A DNA stretch of 64,000 bases from Terfezia claveryi (Eukaryota; Ascomycota; Pezizomycetes; Pezizales; Pezizaceae). The translations under genes and the position numbers were made by a program. The DNA lies in the NCBI GenBank assembly GCA_015179025.1, contig WHUX01000084.1:1-64000 (forward strand). Reading direction: 5' to 3'. The notes beneath the pieces are model-generated. The model did no database searches, was not told where the DNA came from, and saw nothing but the letters and a program-made list of their open reading frames with translations. Below are positions 1 through 11,470 of this stretch, in pieces. The number at the start of each line of letters is the position of its first letter. The first letter of the stretch is position 1.

Positions 1-2428
1 AAGCATATTAATCAATCCTTGTCCTGCTGTAGGTTGTATAGTAATTGCATTATCTTTAACATTCATAATTGCTTTATAATCCCTCAAAGGCAGGTTCCCC
101 AATATAATTCCCAGTCTTTCAGGTTGGCCACATAGAATGTCCTAGTTTCTTAGTATCCTTGTAGATTTACTGTGACTGTTGCTGTATTTGACATTTGAGA
201 TCTGCTACCTTTAATTGCAGTTTCTAGAGGTTTCTTGCTGATCTCTTTCAAGGGTATATTAAACAGCTGACAATAATTTGCTGATATCAGGTCTCCACCT
301 GATATACATGGATCAAATAGTGCATAAGCAATATGTCCATTAATTTTAATTTCAGCTGCATTAGAAGTTCTATGGCTTTCTGGCACTAAGAACTTCCTTG
401 AGTCATTAGGGTTTCTCATAACCTGAAGTGCAGCTGACTCTTGTTGTTTCACATCAATCTCCTGATAAGCTGTTTTTACTTTCTGTGGGGGCCAAGTTGG
501 CTGAGGTCTGAATGGTTGATAAGGTGGGAATCTTCTGACTCCTGGTCTAGATCCCATATATTGGTAAGCTGAAGACACCTTCCTATTAGGGCAATCCCTG
601 GAAGTATGACCCTGTTTGCCACAGTGATAACAGGACCCTGTTCTTGCAGCCTCTTCCCTCTTCTTCTCTTGTTCACCATAAGGGGTATACTTAGTTTTAT
701 CCTTTCTGGCACTAGGGAAGTTCCCATAGAGACCACCTGGTCCACCTTTCTTGCTTGCCACTTTAGCTGCATTCTTAGCCACTTTTTCAGGCAATTTGAA
801 TTCAGACTTAGTCCATTCCATAGGTCTACCAGGTCCCCATTGCTTATCAGCCTTCTTTTGGTGCTGCTGCAAGGATTTAGTTTCTTGTTTTAGTACATCC
901 TCCTGGACTGCAATTTTATTCAATATTTCCTCAAAGGTTGACTCATATGATATCAGTCCTTTGACTTTAGCCCTGAGCAGGGGTACTAGTCCATCTACCA
1001 GTTTCATTTTTAGTGCATGATCACTTATCATGTCTTTTCCATTTAGATCCTTGCACTTAATTTTGAACTCTTCCAGGTTCTGTGCATACTGCATGACAGT
1101 AACATCAGGCCTTTGATGGTGTGATAGGTATTGTTTCCACAGAACTTCAGGTGCTACTGTAGAGATGAGTTTACCTCTCAGTTTTAACATAAATTCATGG
1201 AAATTCCTGTCCTCAACATCTTCTTTTTCAGAGCAATACTGGTTATACCAAGTCTGAGCACTCTTCTCAAACATAAAGCTTGCTCTATCCAAACTTTCCC
1301 AACTTGCTATATCCATCCCTTGATACTCTACCCACTTCTGCAACTGTTGCACATAATTGTCAAAGGTAGTTTGGTCCCTCCATTTCTCTGATACTCCATC
1401 AATCATTGGGGGATTGGGAATTTTTGCAAGTTTGTTTGCCTTTTTGACAAGGGATTTGCTGACTTGTTGTGTTGGTATCTTTTGACCAGTCTTTTTAGAC
1501 CATTCCAAGTGGTGAGGGCTAGGTTCTCTAGTTGACCTTTTCTGCTGTCATCTCCAGAACCATTGTCTGATTCATCACCATCAGATCCAGATCCTGGGTC
1601 CTCACTTCCACCTCCAGCCACACCACTAGAGCTCTTCTAGACTTTTTATCAGGAGTCTTACTCTTTTTGGTATGTGTTGGCTTTTTCCTATCTTTAGGTG
1701 TGGTGGCATGTCTTTTTCAGATATTTCTTCTATATCTGTTTCATAATCTTCATCATCCTCTTCCTCATACTGCACACTTTTCTCCTTACCCTTGCTTCCA
1801 GCTCTAAACAGTTTCTTTCCTACTTCCTCAAAGGTTTCTATAGGTTCTGTTATTGGAGGCACTATTTCTGGGGTTTCCAGGTCATACAGGTTACCCATAA
1901 GCATGTACTGTGTCAGGAAAGGCCAGTTTAAAGCTAGCCATGGAACTCCTTTACATGGGTTATAGGTTGGGTAAGGCCATACTGCTTTTGAGGTTGATGA
2001 GAGTTGAAAGTCCATTTGAACTGACTTGTCAAATTGTTCTTTCTGCTGAAAAATCATGAACTTTTCTGCTGCTTCAGCTAATAGTTCCTTTTTTCTTTTT
2101 GATAACATGTTGTTTATTGTTAGGTATATAAATACCTGGGATATCCTTTGGTACCATGATGACTCATTTTTGTCCCAAAAGGCTTTTGTTGCAGGAGGTG
2201 TTACAATCCTTACTTCAGGCATTGATGAATTTGGCCCAATGACTATTTCCCTTGTTTCCATTTCCTTTTCTGGAATATCTTTCCCAGTTGGAACTTTCTT
2301 TTTAGGGTATTGACTAACTTAGCCTTGAGTGCTTCTAGCTCCTCACTTGTCATTGCCTTTCTCCTGCCTTTCCTAGCTCTTCCTCCTCCTTCCATTACAC
2401 TAGTACTTTTTTGTTTAGGAGTCTCCAT
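1..2428 (-). pseudogene. gag: Retrotransposon gag (zinc knuckle) and protease start, frameshifted
   Basis: This is the gag polyprotein of element A, split into open segments 2428-2243, 2261-1626, 1621-1403 and 1508-150 that change frame. The last and longest piece (452 codons) carries a CCHC zinc knuckle, CYHCGKQGHTSRDC, after a basic glutamine-rich stretch. A retropepsin-like segment (ALFDPCISGGDLIS) follows, where Asp is followed by Pro-Cys instead of the usual Ser/Thr-Gly. A TAA at 150-152 sits where CAA would keep the frame open, a RIP-type change. Recognisable protease-like sequence continues in a shifted frame to the window edge (RDYKAIMNVKDN). An acidic linker and a lysine-rich N-terminus lie upstream. 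The gag and protease identity is confident; the superfamily is not settled because no reverse transcriptase is visible. Confidence 0.75.
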
Positions 2429-2552
2429 GTCTATCAGATATTATACCACTGATTCCTTGGACTCTGTTTCTTCTATTCCTGCTTTCTTTAAGGTGGATCC
2501 TGATGAGGAAGGATCTACTTCTTATCAACTTCCTTCTTATCCTCTTTCTGTT

Positions 2553-2565
2553 GCTTCTGATACCA
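2553..2565 (-). promoter_or_regulatory. Putative primer-binding site
   Basis: The minus strand reads TGGTATCAGAAGC here, close to the TGGTATCAGAGC form used by many retrotransposons primed by initiator tRNA-Met. It lies between the putative LTR end (about 2570) and the first gag codons (2428), as expected for a minus-strand primer site. Confidence 0.6.
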
Positions 2566-3499
2566 GGGTTGATTATGGTAAGGGGAGAGGAGGTTGAAGG
2601 GAAAAAGGGTTACTTTTGTTGATGAGATTGTTGTAGGAGCAGGGTTTCCTTTAAATGCTGGGAAGAAAGTTGAGTGGAAGGATAGGGGTTGGACTGCTAG
2701 GTACTTGTGTTCTTTTTGGAGGGAGAGGTACAGAAACTTTCCTTGTTCTGCTTACTGGGAGAATTCCCAATTTTTCTTTAGGCTAGGTAGAGAGTGGGCT
2801 GAGATACTCTCTGGAGTTTGGATGTTGATAGGACTTGTTCCTATAATCCACACCCTTATTGGACTTCTGAGGCAGTTTCTAGGTCTCAGAGTTACCAAAT
2901 TAGGTAATTGTTGTTTCTTTGTATTTGCCAGTTAAATACAATTATTGTTGCCCTCTTATGTTGTTTGCTACTATTTGTAGGCTTTTACTGTTGCTATTTG
3001 TTGAATAGTCTTATTGTTGCTATTTGGAGGATAGTCTTACTGCTGACTGTCAGACTTTGGTGCTACTATGCTTTGTGCTGTAGGCTTATACTGGCTTTAG
3101 TTTCTACTCTTGTTGGTAGAAACTTTGTTGATTAGGTAAGGTTGATCAGGCCTTCCTAGTTAGGTAAGAATCAAGTTCTTAGGTTAAAAAAATGTAAAGT
3201 GTTGTATGGGGGACTGGACAATCAGATTAGATTAGATAAGGATCCAATCTAATCAGATAATCTCAGGCTAGTAATGTATACTACAAAGTAGATTACTAAT
3301 AGTGTATTGATTATTCTCACTATTAAAGTTATTACCAGTAGCATAAGATTACTATAATAGGTAAAGTAGTATAGGAGTGCCAAAGGCACTTAGAAATTAA
3401 CCAGTGGAACTTCTATATTGATTGTACTCTAACTATGTTCTGAGTTCTAACTATCTGTCCAACTGAAGGGAAATTCAGGGGACTATATGTGTTTCCAAC

Positions 3500-3531
3500 G
3501 GGGCAGTGCTGGGGCAGTGCTGAGGCAGTGC
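3500..3531. repeat. 11-bp tandem repeat in LTR
   Basis: There are three near-identical copies of GGGGCAGTGCT in direct tandem, the third with one change. They lie within the putative LTR of element A. Confidence 0.8.
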
Positions 3532-3640
3532 ACTATCATCTGACCCTTACATGTGATAAAGATCAGCATCATCTGATCCTCTAGATAGTACTTCCAAATA
3601 CTATCTAGTACAAAATAGGTTAAGTCTTTCCTAGACTTAT

Positions 3641-3701
3641 ACATGTGAAAGCATGTGAGTAACATGTGAAAGCATGTGATAACATGTGAAAGCATGTGAA
3701 A
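3641..3701. repeat. About 20-bp tandem repeat in LTR
   Basis: There are three copies of ACATGTGAAAGCATGTGA with 2-3 bp spacers. Each unit is partly palindromic (ACATGT, GCATGT), as in enhancer-like LTR repeats. No function can be read from sequence alone. Confidence 0.85.
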
Positions 3702-3799
3702 TATTAGCAAGGCAGACAGCACACAGAATGTTGTGTGTTTTGAGATGCTTGCTTAGTAAGAAAATACATAAGAAATACATTTGTGAGGGAGAGGGTTAG

Positions 3800-5043
3800 T
3801 CATAGGGTATGAGTAAGCCACTTCCTTACAGCCAGGGATCGGTTCTTGCAGAGGGGACATGCCGCGATGAAGTGGTCCCCCTTGCTGTATGCGATGCACA
3901 ATCCATTGTTGCGGCGGCGATCCCTTTCCCCCTGAGTAAGTCGGGGTCTTCTTGAGGATAGGTCCATTGGGGTGGCTCCCCCAGCTACCATGGAAGGGTG
4001 TGCTGCCTTACCTGGGTCAGGTGGGTTCTGGGTATTCTGATTCTGGGGGCGGGCTATGATGGATGCTAGGGGTGTTGATTCCGGGCCTATTGCATCCCTA
4101 ATCTAGCTGTTCTTTGTTCCACCTGCGAGGCCAGGTCGATGAGTTCCTCAAGAGTTTTTGCTGGAGACAGAATAAGGTGCTTTTTGATCTCGACACTAAG
4201 GCCCTCTTCGAACTGTTCCAGTTTTACCTGGTTGTTCCATGGTACCTCTGCCGCTAGCCTCGAGAATTCGGCCACATATGTCGAGAGGTCATTGCCTCGT
4301 TGTCTTAGGGCCCGAAGGGCTCTGGTTGCTGTTCCTGCCGGGTCTGGATCTCCAAACGCCCGATCGAGGATAGCGAATAGTGCAGGAACGTCTGCTAACT
4401 TGATACCAGAGTCTTGGACGTATGGTTGGACTTGGTCCAAGGCTTTATCCTCCAGTAGGCCGTACGCGTAGGCCAAGCGGTGTTGGACGGTGGGGAACTT
4501 TGCGGCGTCCCCATTTAGTTTGATATTGATCGAGTTCTTCCAAGGTTTAAGGCGGGACCTTTCACCCTTGAATTTCGGTGGAGTGGGGAGGTCCTGTATT
4601 TTGGAGGCCTGAGGTGCCTGATTCCCAGGGTTTATGGTGTCCAGGGCCCTGGTTAGGGTTTGGACAGTCCTCTTTTCATTGGCCAAGTCCTTCTGGCAGG
4701 ATGTAAGGTCCTCTGTGAGTATTGTGATTTCATCTTTGGCTCTGGCCAGTTTCTGTTGGGCTTCACGCATGGCTGCTTCTAGTTGCAACCCCATGGTGTC
4801 TGCAGCGAGGTAAATGTCGATGATGGTGTTGCGATAGTTGTCGAAGTCGGTCTGATTTTTTGGGATTGGCAGTGCTTGCCAGGCTTGGAACCTAGCTCCT
4901 GGAGCGTAGGAGTGGTTTCTTGACTTGCTATAATGTGGACGTACCAGTTGGTCAGGGCAATCCAACGTAGTGTAACGATGGCTCTGGGAACAAGGCGACC
5001 AAGGGGTACGCCGGGGCAAGGGCAAGGCTAGGGTGATACTCAC
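3800..5043 (-). pseudogene. gag: Gypsy-type gag, frameshifted, zinc knuckle damaged
   Basis: Open segment 5043-4087 (318 codons; first codon GTG, so the true start is uncertain) has a coiled-coil region (about residues 85-130) and a Ty3/gypsy-style gag core (PPKFKGERSRLKPWKNSINI, then LDRAFGDPDP and FEEGLSVEIKKHL). A frame change near 4087-4092 leads to the tail segment ending at 3800. That tail holds a broken CCHC box, CIAYSKGDHFIAAC: the second Cys is Tyr and the following Gly is Ser, both explained by G-to-A changes typical of RIP. The copy is judged inactive. The family assignment rests on gag architecture only. Confidence 0.75.
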
Positions 5044-5058
5044 GTAGGAACGCTACGT

Positions 5059-5383
5059 GTGTGACCGGGGAAGGCTGAAACGGGGGCAAGGGCGAGGGCG
5101 AGAGAGGCAGTGGCAAGGGACACGAGATAAGGGGGGTGCACAAGGGAGGTGCATAAGCGTTGGGAGAGGCAAGGTCCTGTATTGGGTATACAAGACGTTG
5201 GATGGGGATCCAACGAGAGGGCGGAGAGACAAAGATATATATACATGATTCCAGGCCAAGGCCGTGGAAGGAATAAGCTTCCCGAGATTCCTATCTCGGA
5301 AGCTAAGATAACAATCACCCATCGACGACACCCGAACAAGCCTGTTCGAGTGTCAAATCAAGACTAAGAACACGGTTGTGACA
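5059..5383 (-). repeat. 5' LTR of element B
   Basis: On the minus strand the interval starts TGTCACAACCGTG and ends CCCGGTCACA, with short inverted ends, just upstream of gag. The outer end abuts AT-rich sequence. The 3' LTR is not in the window. Immediately inside lies a hairpin (ACGTAG CGTTC CTACGT, near 5042-5058) rather than an obvious tRNA-type primer site. Confidence 0.5.
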
Positions 5384-6770
5384 ATATATATCATAGGTTT
5401 CTTGAAGATTTTTTAACAACGTCAATGCCCATTTACATCTGCTGCTCCCGTATGTGCTGAAGGGGGGTATTAGAAGTCTATAGCCTATACCTCTGGATTT
5501 GCTCTATAAGTCTCCATCTATAGTACTCTAGGGGCCTCCACTTATCATCTATTGCAGTCTAGAGGCCTCCACTTATTGCAATCAGAAGGCTTTGTCTACT
5601 GCAGTCTGGAGGTTTCTATCTACTGCAGCAACCACATCTGCCAGTTTGTACAATATTTTAATCACAGCTCATAATGACCTAGCTGGGACCCCGATATCTA
5701 TCTAGATATGTAGATTTTCTTCTATATATGGCTTCTGAAAGGCCTTCGAGTCTGTTTTATGCATGACTACTAGTATATGGTCTGATACCATAATATCTTA
5801 TTTCTGCTATAGGATATTCAATATATCATTTGTATACTACATGTCATATCTCTAGCTATTTCAATATCTCCAGACTGCTGTTCTAGGTGACCACTGTTCT
5901 AGGTGAAGACCATGAAGTGTACCTTCATTGACCTTATATCTGCTACCAGTATTGTCTTGCTAGAGGCATACCATTTTTGTAGCCAGGTTGCTCAGTTATC
6001 TGATCAATAGTAAATGGACCTAAGTTACTGAGCCTATTGGATAACAGGATACATAGGGCATAGTGAGTATAGGAGTGGTATAGAGTGAATGGGTGAAGAG
6101 GCTGCAGAAGATATAAAAGGTCAAGAAGGATCAAAATACTGAAAAACTAGCTGACATGGTCTAAAAGCTCAAAATGGCGGAATTATGTATAATAGGTACC
6201 AAACAATAACGACTTTCTATATAGCCCTATCCCTATATATTGCATCCTAACATAAATATAGATACTAAGTTAAGGTGCTGGCACTATGTAGGCTTGTTAA
6301 TTCATAATATCTGTGGGTAATGGGGTCACACTAAGAGGGGGGGGGCAATTACATCCTTTTTGAGGTGGATTGGTATATATGATGCCTTCACATGAGTTAT
6401 CCAACTAGCTAGTATGCATATATTATAGAGCATATTCAAGAGTGTCAGGAAACAATTTACCCGGTCTATAGAGGAAGTCTAGCCATCGTAGTATCTCGGG
6501 ATATGTGTCATGGCCGGGGTAGTTGACATGGATCACTACACCATCACGGATCAGTACTAGGTCAAAAACTGTAATTACTGCTAGAGAGTGTAACTGCTAG
6601 GACCAAAGTGCAAGTTTGCCTAGACAACGATAGTTATATTGTACCTTAATTTTAAAAATAGTCATTGATATTTAGTAATACTTGATATAATAGCTATCAT
6701 GTATCTTATTATACAAGAAAAGGCTAAATCTAATAATATTTTAATAATTATAAAAATACATTTATCAAGG
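5384..6770. other. AT-rich intergenic stretch
   Basis: I see no coding region. The stretch from 5510 to 5635 holds a loose repeat of the theme CTGCAGTCTAGAGGCCTCCA (three to four imperfect copies). The rest is AT-rich with scattered stops in all frames. Confidence 0.5.
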
Positions 6771-7023
6771 GTACGGCGCAAGTTGGGGGTACCCAATTTG
6801 ATATGGGTCAGGTGATATGTTGTATTTCGATGGATTGGAGACCTATTCCTATATATGTGCCCATATCATGTATCTAGCTTTTGGCTCTTCGAGCAATGTT
6901 CTAAGTTCAACTCGCACCCTTATGTGTACTTAAGTAGTTAAGTAGTTAGGCCCGAGTTTTCGCTCGACCTCCAATTACTCATATTCAAATAATATTGACT
7001 TGATTACCCGCTCGCCCCTAATA
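6771..7023 (+). repeat. Decayed solo LTR related to the element at 32704-34380
   Basis: Blocks match the intact LTRs at 32704 and 34084 in order: TACGGC near the start, CCTATATATGTGCCCAT, TGTATCTAG, GGCCCGAG, and the terminal CTCGCCCCTAA followed by TA instead of CA. Most differences are transitions towards A/T. No internal region or partner is seen nearby, so it reads as an old RIP-like solo LTR. The start is approximate. Confidence 0.55.
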
Positions 7024-7724
7024 TTAAGAAAATACTAGAGATAAGTATAATTATAATTCATCAAGTAATTACTATAATAGTGTTTTATAGAATATTGATA
7101 AAAGTACTATTAAAAAACAATTAACCTAATAAAGTAGAGTTGTTTGCTAAGATATAAACTAAGATCAATAAAATATATGTTAGATTACTTTATTTTTTCA
7201 AATATAGCCGTTCTACTAATTACTACTACAGTACAAGCTAAACTTTTAATATAGGCCCACTAAATGCTAGTAAGCATCAATACCGGTGAGACCTATTACG
7301 CTCTGATAACTAAGCTACACCCTCCTGACCGTGGTGGCATAGAGCTATACCGAGGTGCACATATTTTCCGAGTCTAGCAATAACAAAATATTATCCTACT
7401 CGTTCACAATGAACATGTTCTAAGTTGCCAAGTAAAACCAAAATCGGTGAGGTAGCGGTGATTCCCCTATGACGTGCGTGACGTAAGAAGTAGCCTTGCC
7501 CCTGAATTGAGAGTTTCAAACCTGCTTCAGTCGTGCCCATTCCGGTAGTCTTGTCTAAGCATATAATTCCTGCAACCTGCGACGGTGTTCGATCAATCGC
7601 AAATTCCCATACCACCGCATCGAATAAGCACAAACTCCAAATAATATTTTCCGGCTTTAGGGTTCACATCTACCATTCAATAGTACCAATCGAACACAAA
7701 CCGTCATTGCTGCAACCCCGCAAC
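7024..7724. other. AT-rich intergenic stretch
   Basis: The region is very AT-rich to about 7260. A degenerate tRNA-like sequence on the minus strand (7262-7333) is described in the findings. The last 200 bp is more balanced and presumably holds the promoter of the gene at 7725. No other feature is seen. Confidence 0.45.
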
Positions 7725-8089
7725 ATGACATTCGTTAGGTCCTCCATCGAGCCTCTCCTCTCGTCTCTCCTGGGGTTCATCAGGAACACTTTCGATTCCA
7801 TCATTGAATTATTCCGTGCTTTCTACACGGCAGCGAGCACAGCCGTGACTTCCGCATTTGACCTCTTTAAGGCTATCCTGAGCTTCTTGATTAGTGAGTC
7901 ACCTCCAATTTATCATTAATTACCATCTGTGACTAATGGATCTTGCTAGGCAATATCTTCCTCATGATCATTATTGGCGCTGGATTTCTCGGTTACACTG
8001 TATATCTTGAACGACAGCGTGGACAGAAAGTCGGCTCCGGCCCCGGCGGGAGACCACTTACCGAGAAGGGCATGGGCGCTAAACATTGA
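7725..8089 (+). CDS. Small single-pass membrane protein, two exons
   Basis: The exons are 7725-7893 and 7950-8089, and the product is 102 aa. The 56-nt intron has donor GTGAGT, a CTAAT branch candidate and a CTAG acceptor, and splicing joins the frames exactly (Ser codon split 1/2). The first half is amphipathic/helical (LLSSLLGFIRNTFDSIIELF), followed by a strong hydrophobic segment, about residues 57-75 (NIFLMIIIGAGFLGYTVYL). The tail is basic and glycine-rich (ERQRGQKVGSGPGGRP), ending KGMGAKH. This suggests a tail-proximal membrane anchor facing cytosol or organelle surface; I do not recognise the family. The ATG at 7725 is preferred over an upstream in-frame ATG at 7533 because the extra residues look non-coding. 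Confidence 0.65.
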
Positions 8090-11000
8090 TTGATAGGGGA
8101 AGAACATCAGAGAGAGCAGAGCCCTGCGGCTGTCTGAACCTTTCCTCGGACAATGCTTAAATTGCACCTTGGGGCTTCGGTTACACTGTATTACTAGTGG
8201 CTTAACCAGCCGGAAAGATTTTCTTAAATGGTATTTTACGACTCTAATAAAATAATATCATTTGTATAGAATCTCCAGGATATCTCTGGGAATAGCAAGA
8301 ATTACGTGAAGGTTCTTACTCTTCAAGGCTTACTCTTTGACGCTGCGTAGGTAATGCTACAATCTGAACAGCACGCCAGCGAAGGTAGGCATATAGGCAC
8401 CCACGCATAGGTGATGCCAACACTATTGGCAGTGGGTTGTGTTGGGCAAGTTGGCAGGATGAGGTGGGCTGTGATGCTCATGACATGCTGCTACATCGTG
8501 AGCACTAGCTCTTGAAGCTAGTATTGATACATCTATTGCAGATACATTTTCAATCGCGTGAAATAATTCTAGAGCAATTGTGGATACGTTATGGAGGGGC
8601 CCTGGAGTCGCTCTGCAGTGGTGTAGAACGGGGTTCAAGAGATGCTGTGATCATCCTGAATGGTAGCAGTTGTAATCGATGACCATAAATAAACCGAAAT
8701 GGCTCCAAAGAACCTCTGGAAGCAAGTGCCGTGCACCTGGTTAACTTATGATTGGAACGACAAGGTTATCTGCAACGGACAAATAGATAAAATTGCCAAT
8801 AAAGGAACACTTCACGTGAGTACGTATGTAGGTACGAGAGTATGTGCGAACGTATGTGAGTGTGCATGTGCGAGATATGAATCTGAGCTCTGAGACTGCT
8901 TGTCTGTCGATGGAAGGGTATTCACAACGCTCTATATATACATGAAGAACAGCATGATACAGTAAATACGTAGATGCTGTAACCATGATACAGTGAATAC
9001 GTGATAACTAGCAATGGATGCTGTAGTTTACCCCTACACATGTACTTCTCAACACTCTGTTCTTGAAAATCTTTCCTATCAAAAAACTCCAGTTAATTAT
9101 CCTGACCCCTACCAGAGATTTTTTTCATCAACGAAATGCTAAGGCATCAAGTGCTGCATCCTCTGGCAGCAATAACCCAACATCTATCTAGTGCCCATTC
9201 GACAAAGGGTCTTGCTCACCAGAGGATGCGATATTCTTCCATCACTCAACCCCTGCTATGTACATGCTTTGTGGAAAAGATGGACTCTTGGAAATGCGTC
9301 CGTCTCAGCAAGTCCTAGGTACAATAGTACCCACCACCGGATAACTTGAAGTTCACGAAGATATCTCAATATGTGATATAAGCCTGTGAATGTCTAATTG
9401 AGGATGTGGAAAATTATGGGCAATATTTCTGATTGTATAAGTCAAATACTATATATACTGCCCATTTACGTAGGTTGGAGGTTGGACGGTGCGCATTAGG
9501 TAGAGCTTGTGAGTGTGGAATGCACAATCTTACGGTACAAGATCAACCCCAAATATTGTAGTGGGCATGTGCACATATCCCATAGAAATCTGTATGGTAA
9601 TTAATAAATTGAGGGTACAGCTAAGTACTGTCATCCATGAGCTAATTCACCCCTCTTCTAAGGGTTAATAAGAGATGTTCCTCTACCAGTATAGGAGAAT
9701 GATTGCACAATACTTGTATTTGATTGGGTTAACAACCTGTATGGTGTGGGAGATCTAAATAAAATAAATATAATTAGATATTATTATATCTAAATATTTG
9801 TGTGAGTCCCGAATACTACAGCTGCCAACCCAGGCGGTGGGATGAATATTTCAAACACAGCATATTGTACCGCGAGTGGCAGACAAAATTTTGCAACCGC
9901 AGTACTATTGGAGTGCTGGGTGCCCTGTTAGATCTCTTGAAAGCAGCGCCGATTAACCCGGAAAATAAGAACCCTACCCAAGTGAAACCTAATATTTGTT
10001 CGGGAAGGCTGCAGGTCTGACCTTTTGCAACTCGGAATGCAAATCAATCTGAGACAGGGTACCTAAATGCGACCATAAAAGAACAAGCTTATATAGGCAA
10101 GCTCGATAAGAGCCCAGAACACAGCAATCGGTGGATCAGATAGATTGTGCATCCAGCTAGGGCAGAGTACACCCATCACATTCTCTTTGAAATGTTCATG
10201 TTGCTCTTACATAGTCCGGACAACGATGCGTTTACATTATGGCTGAGGGCTGGATTTCTTCTAGGCACAGAGAACGCAGCATAATACGATGCGCGCGGTC
10301 CATGTGTCTATCTGAGGTACTAGGACATCATACCAGGCTCGGCACCCCTAGCTTAGCTTGCTCCTTATTAAGACCGCTTAAAACGGCACCAAGTACTTCT
10401 GCGGTTATATTCCGTTTAAAACGATTCAACATGAATGATCGTTGAAGACCAATATGCCTAGGTAGCATATTCGCTCAACAGAACATGATCATACAGATGT
10501 CTAGAGTCTCAGCTTAACACCTCCAGATGCAGCCTTACAATTGACGCTGAAATTCAATATCAATCCTTGCGCCTAGTCCCCAATAGACATCCCAAAATCA
10601 CCCCGGCTACAACTTGCTGAATACATGCTGACGCAGTTTGCGAAACTTTGAAGAGATCTGATATTGAGAGCGTCATGGCACCAGAGCATATTTTTGGCAC
10701 TTTGGTATCACCGCATCGCATATAATAAGCATATCCATAGCCATGTCTAAACCTTATCATAAATTATATGTTCTTATAACTTCTATGCCTTTCCCAATAT
10801 ACATATCGATATCACCCTCTGTTACTTGTCTCACCCTCCTGAAGTCCTCCAGGGCCAAGCGTTGGCAACTGGTTTTTAATATAAGGCGAAAGACATTATG
10901 TGTTCTTGATTTAGGGATAGGAAGCATCTAACATCAAGTAGATTACGCCAACATCCTATGGATATGGAATCGGTCAAAGGATTGGTCCATGTCCAATCCC

Positions 11001-11470
11001 GTACGAGGAATGTATCCCTGATTACATCTATAGGAAGTCAATTGCAGGACAAACACTCGTATTTAGAGTTTGCTTAGCGTAAAATCCCGAGAACAGCTGG
11101 CGCCCCAGTGACAGAAGTGGAGGAAATAGCCACTTCTTGACCGCTTTAGGCGGGTTCGGTCATAACGTCATGCCAGTGGGACTCCAGTCGGGAATTCAGC
11201 TACAATTAACATGAGCAACGCATAGGCCTCACGGAGTTAAGATACGAATAGGTTTATCGCCATATGTATATGTTTTCGCGCTTCTCGAAAGCACACTTCA
11301 GCGATGCTTTCCATAAAAGGAGCCTAAGGCTGCTTTTGCTTTGGTGCTGAAGAGCCCAGCCCGTTGGCACCTTCACCTTTCCACAGTATTCCCAGTACAT
11401 AACCAATAAACCCTATGGTGTTTGAAATTTATGAACAACAGCCACAACAGACAGCAAGATCAAAATTGTC
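8090..11470. other. Long intergenic stretch, no gene recognised
   Basis: Only short open frames occur and none has recognisable motifs. A GTAYGTATGTG-like simple repeat lies at 8815-8880. Near 8950-9000 a short sequence (CATGATACAGT, AATACGT) is repeated twice about 38 bp apart. The final 100 bp upstream of 11471 is the likely promoter/leader of the next gene. Confidence 0.45.

Larger units (their letters stand above)
1..3779 (-). mobile_element. LTR retrotransposon A, 5' part
   Basis: This is the 5' portion of an LTR retrotransposon read leftwards: a putative 5' LTR (about 2570-3779), a primer-binding-site match (2553-2565), then gag and the start of protease. Pol and the 3' LTR would lie beyond the left edge. 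It ends where the gag of a second element (3800-5043) breaks off, so I infer that A inserted into that element. Its reading frame has several breaks, so this copy is probably dead. Confidence 0.6.
2570..3779 (-). repeat. Putative 5' LTR of element A
   Basis: The boundaries are inferred. The inner end lies just outside the primer-binding-site match and the outer end lies where element B sequence resumes. On the plus strand the interval runs TGATTATGG...AAATACA, so it has TG/CA ends. The partner LTR is outside the window, so neither boundary nor length (about 1.2 kb, long for fungi) can be confirmed. It contains two short tandem repeats, listed separately. Plus-strand open frames at 2594-3135 fall inside it and are treated as chance. 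Confidence 0.45.
3780..5383 (-). mobile_element. Gypsy-like LTR retrotransposon B, 5' fragment
   Basis: The element reads leftwards from a 5' LTR at about 5059-5383 through a coiled-coil/gag ORF to a degraded zinc knuckle, and is then cut off at 3780 by element A. The remainder (pol, 3' LTR) would be expected beyond the left edge. Higher GC than element A and a different gag type show that this is an unrelated family. Confidence 0.65.

Noticed and set aside
2594..3135. Plus-strand hydrophobic and mixed frames (113 and 75 codons)
   Set aside because: They fall within the putative LTR of element A, on the opposite strand to gag, with no motifs.
5053..5339. Several overlapping frames of 60-99 codons on both strands
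   Set aside because: They are shadows in the GC-rich LTR and leader of element B.
8699..8893. 64-codon plus frame MAPKNLWKQVPCTW
   Set aside because: Its second half is translated simple repeat (GTAYGTATG), and no splice partner or homology is apparent.
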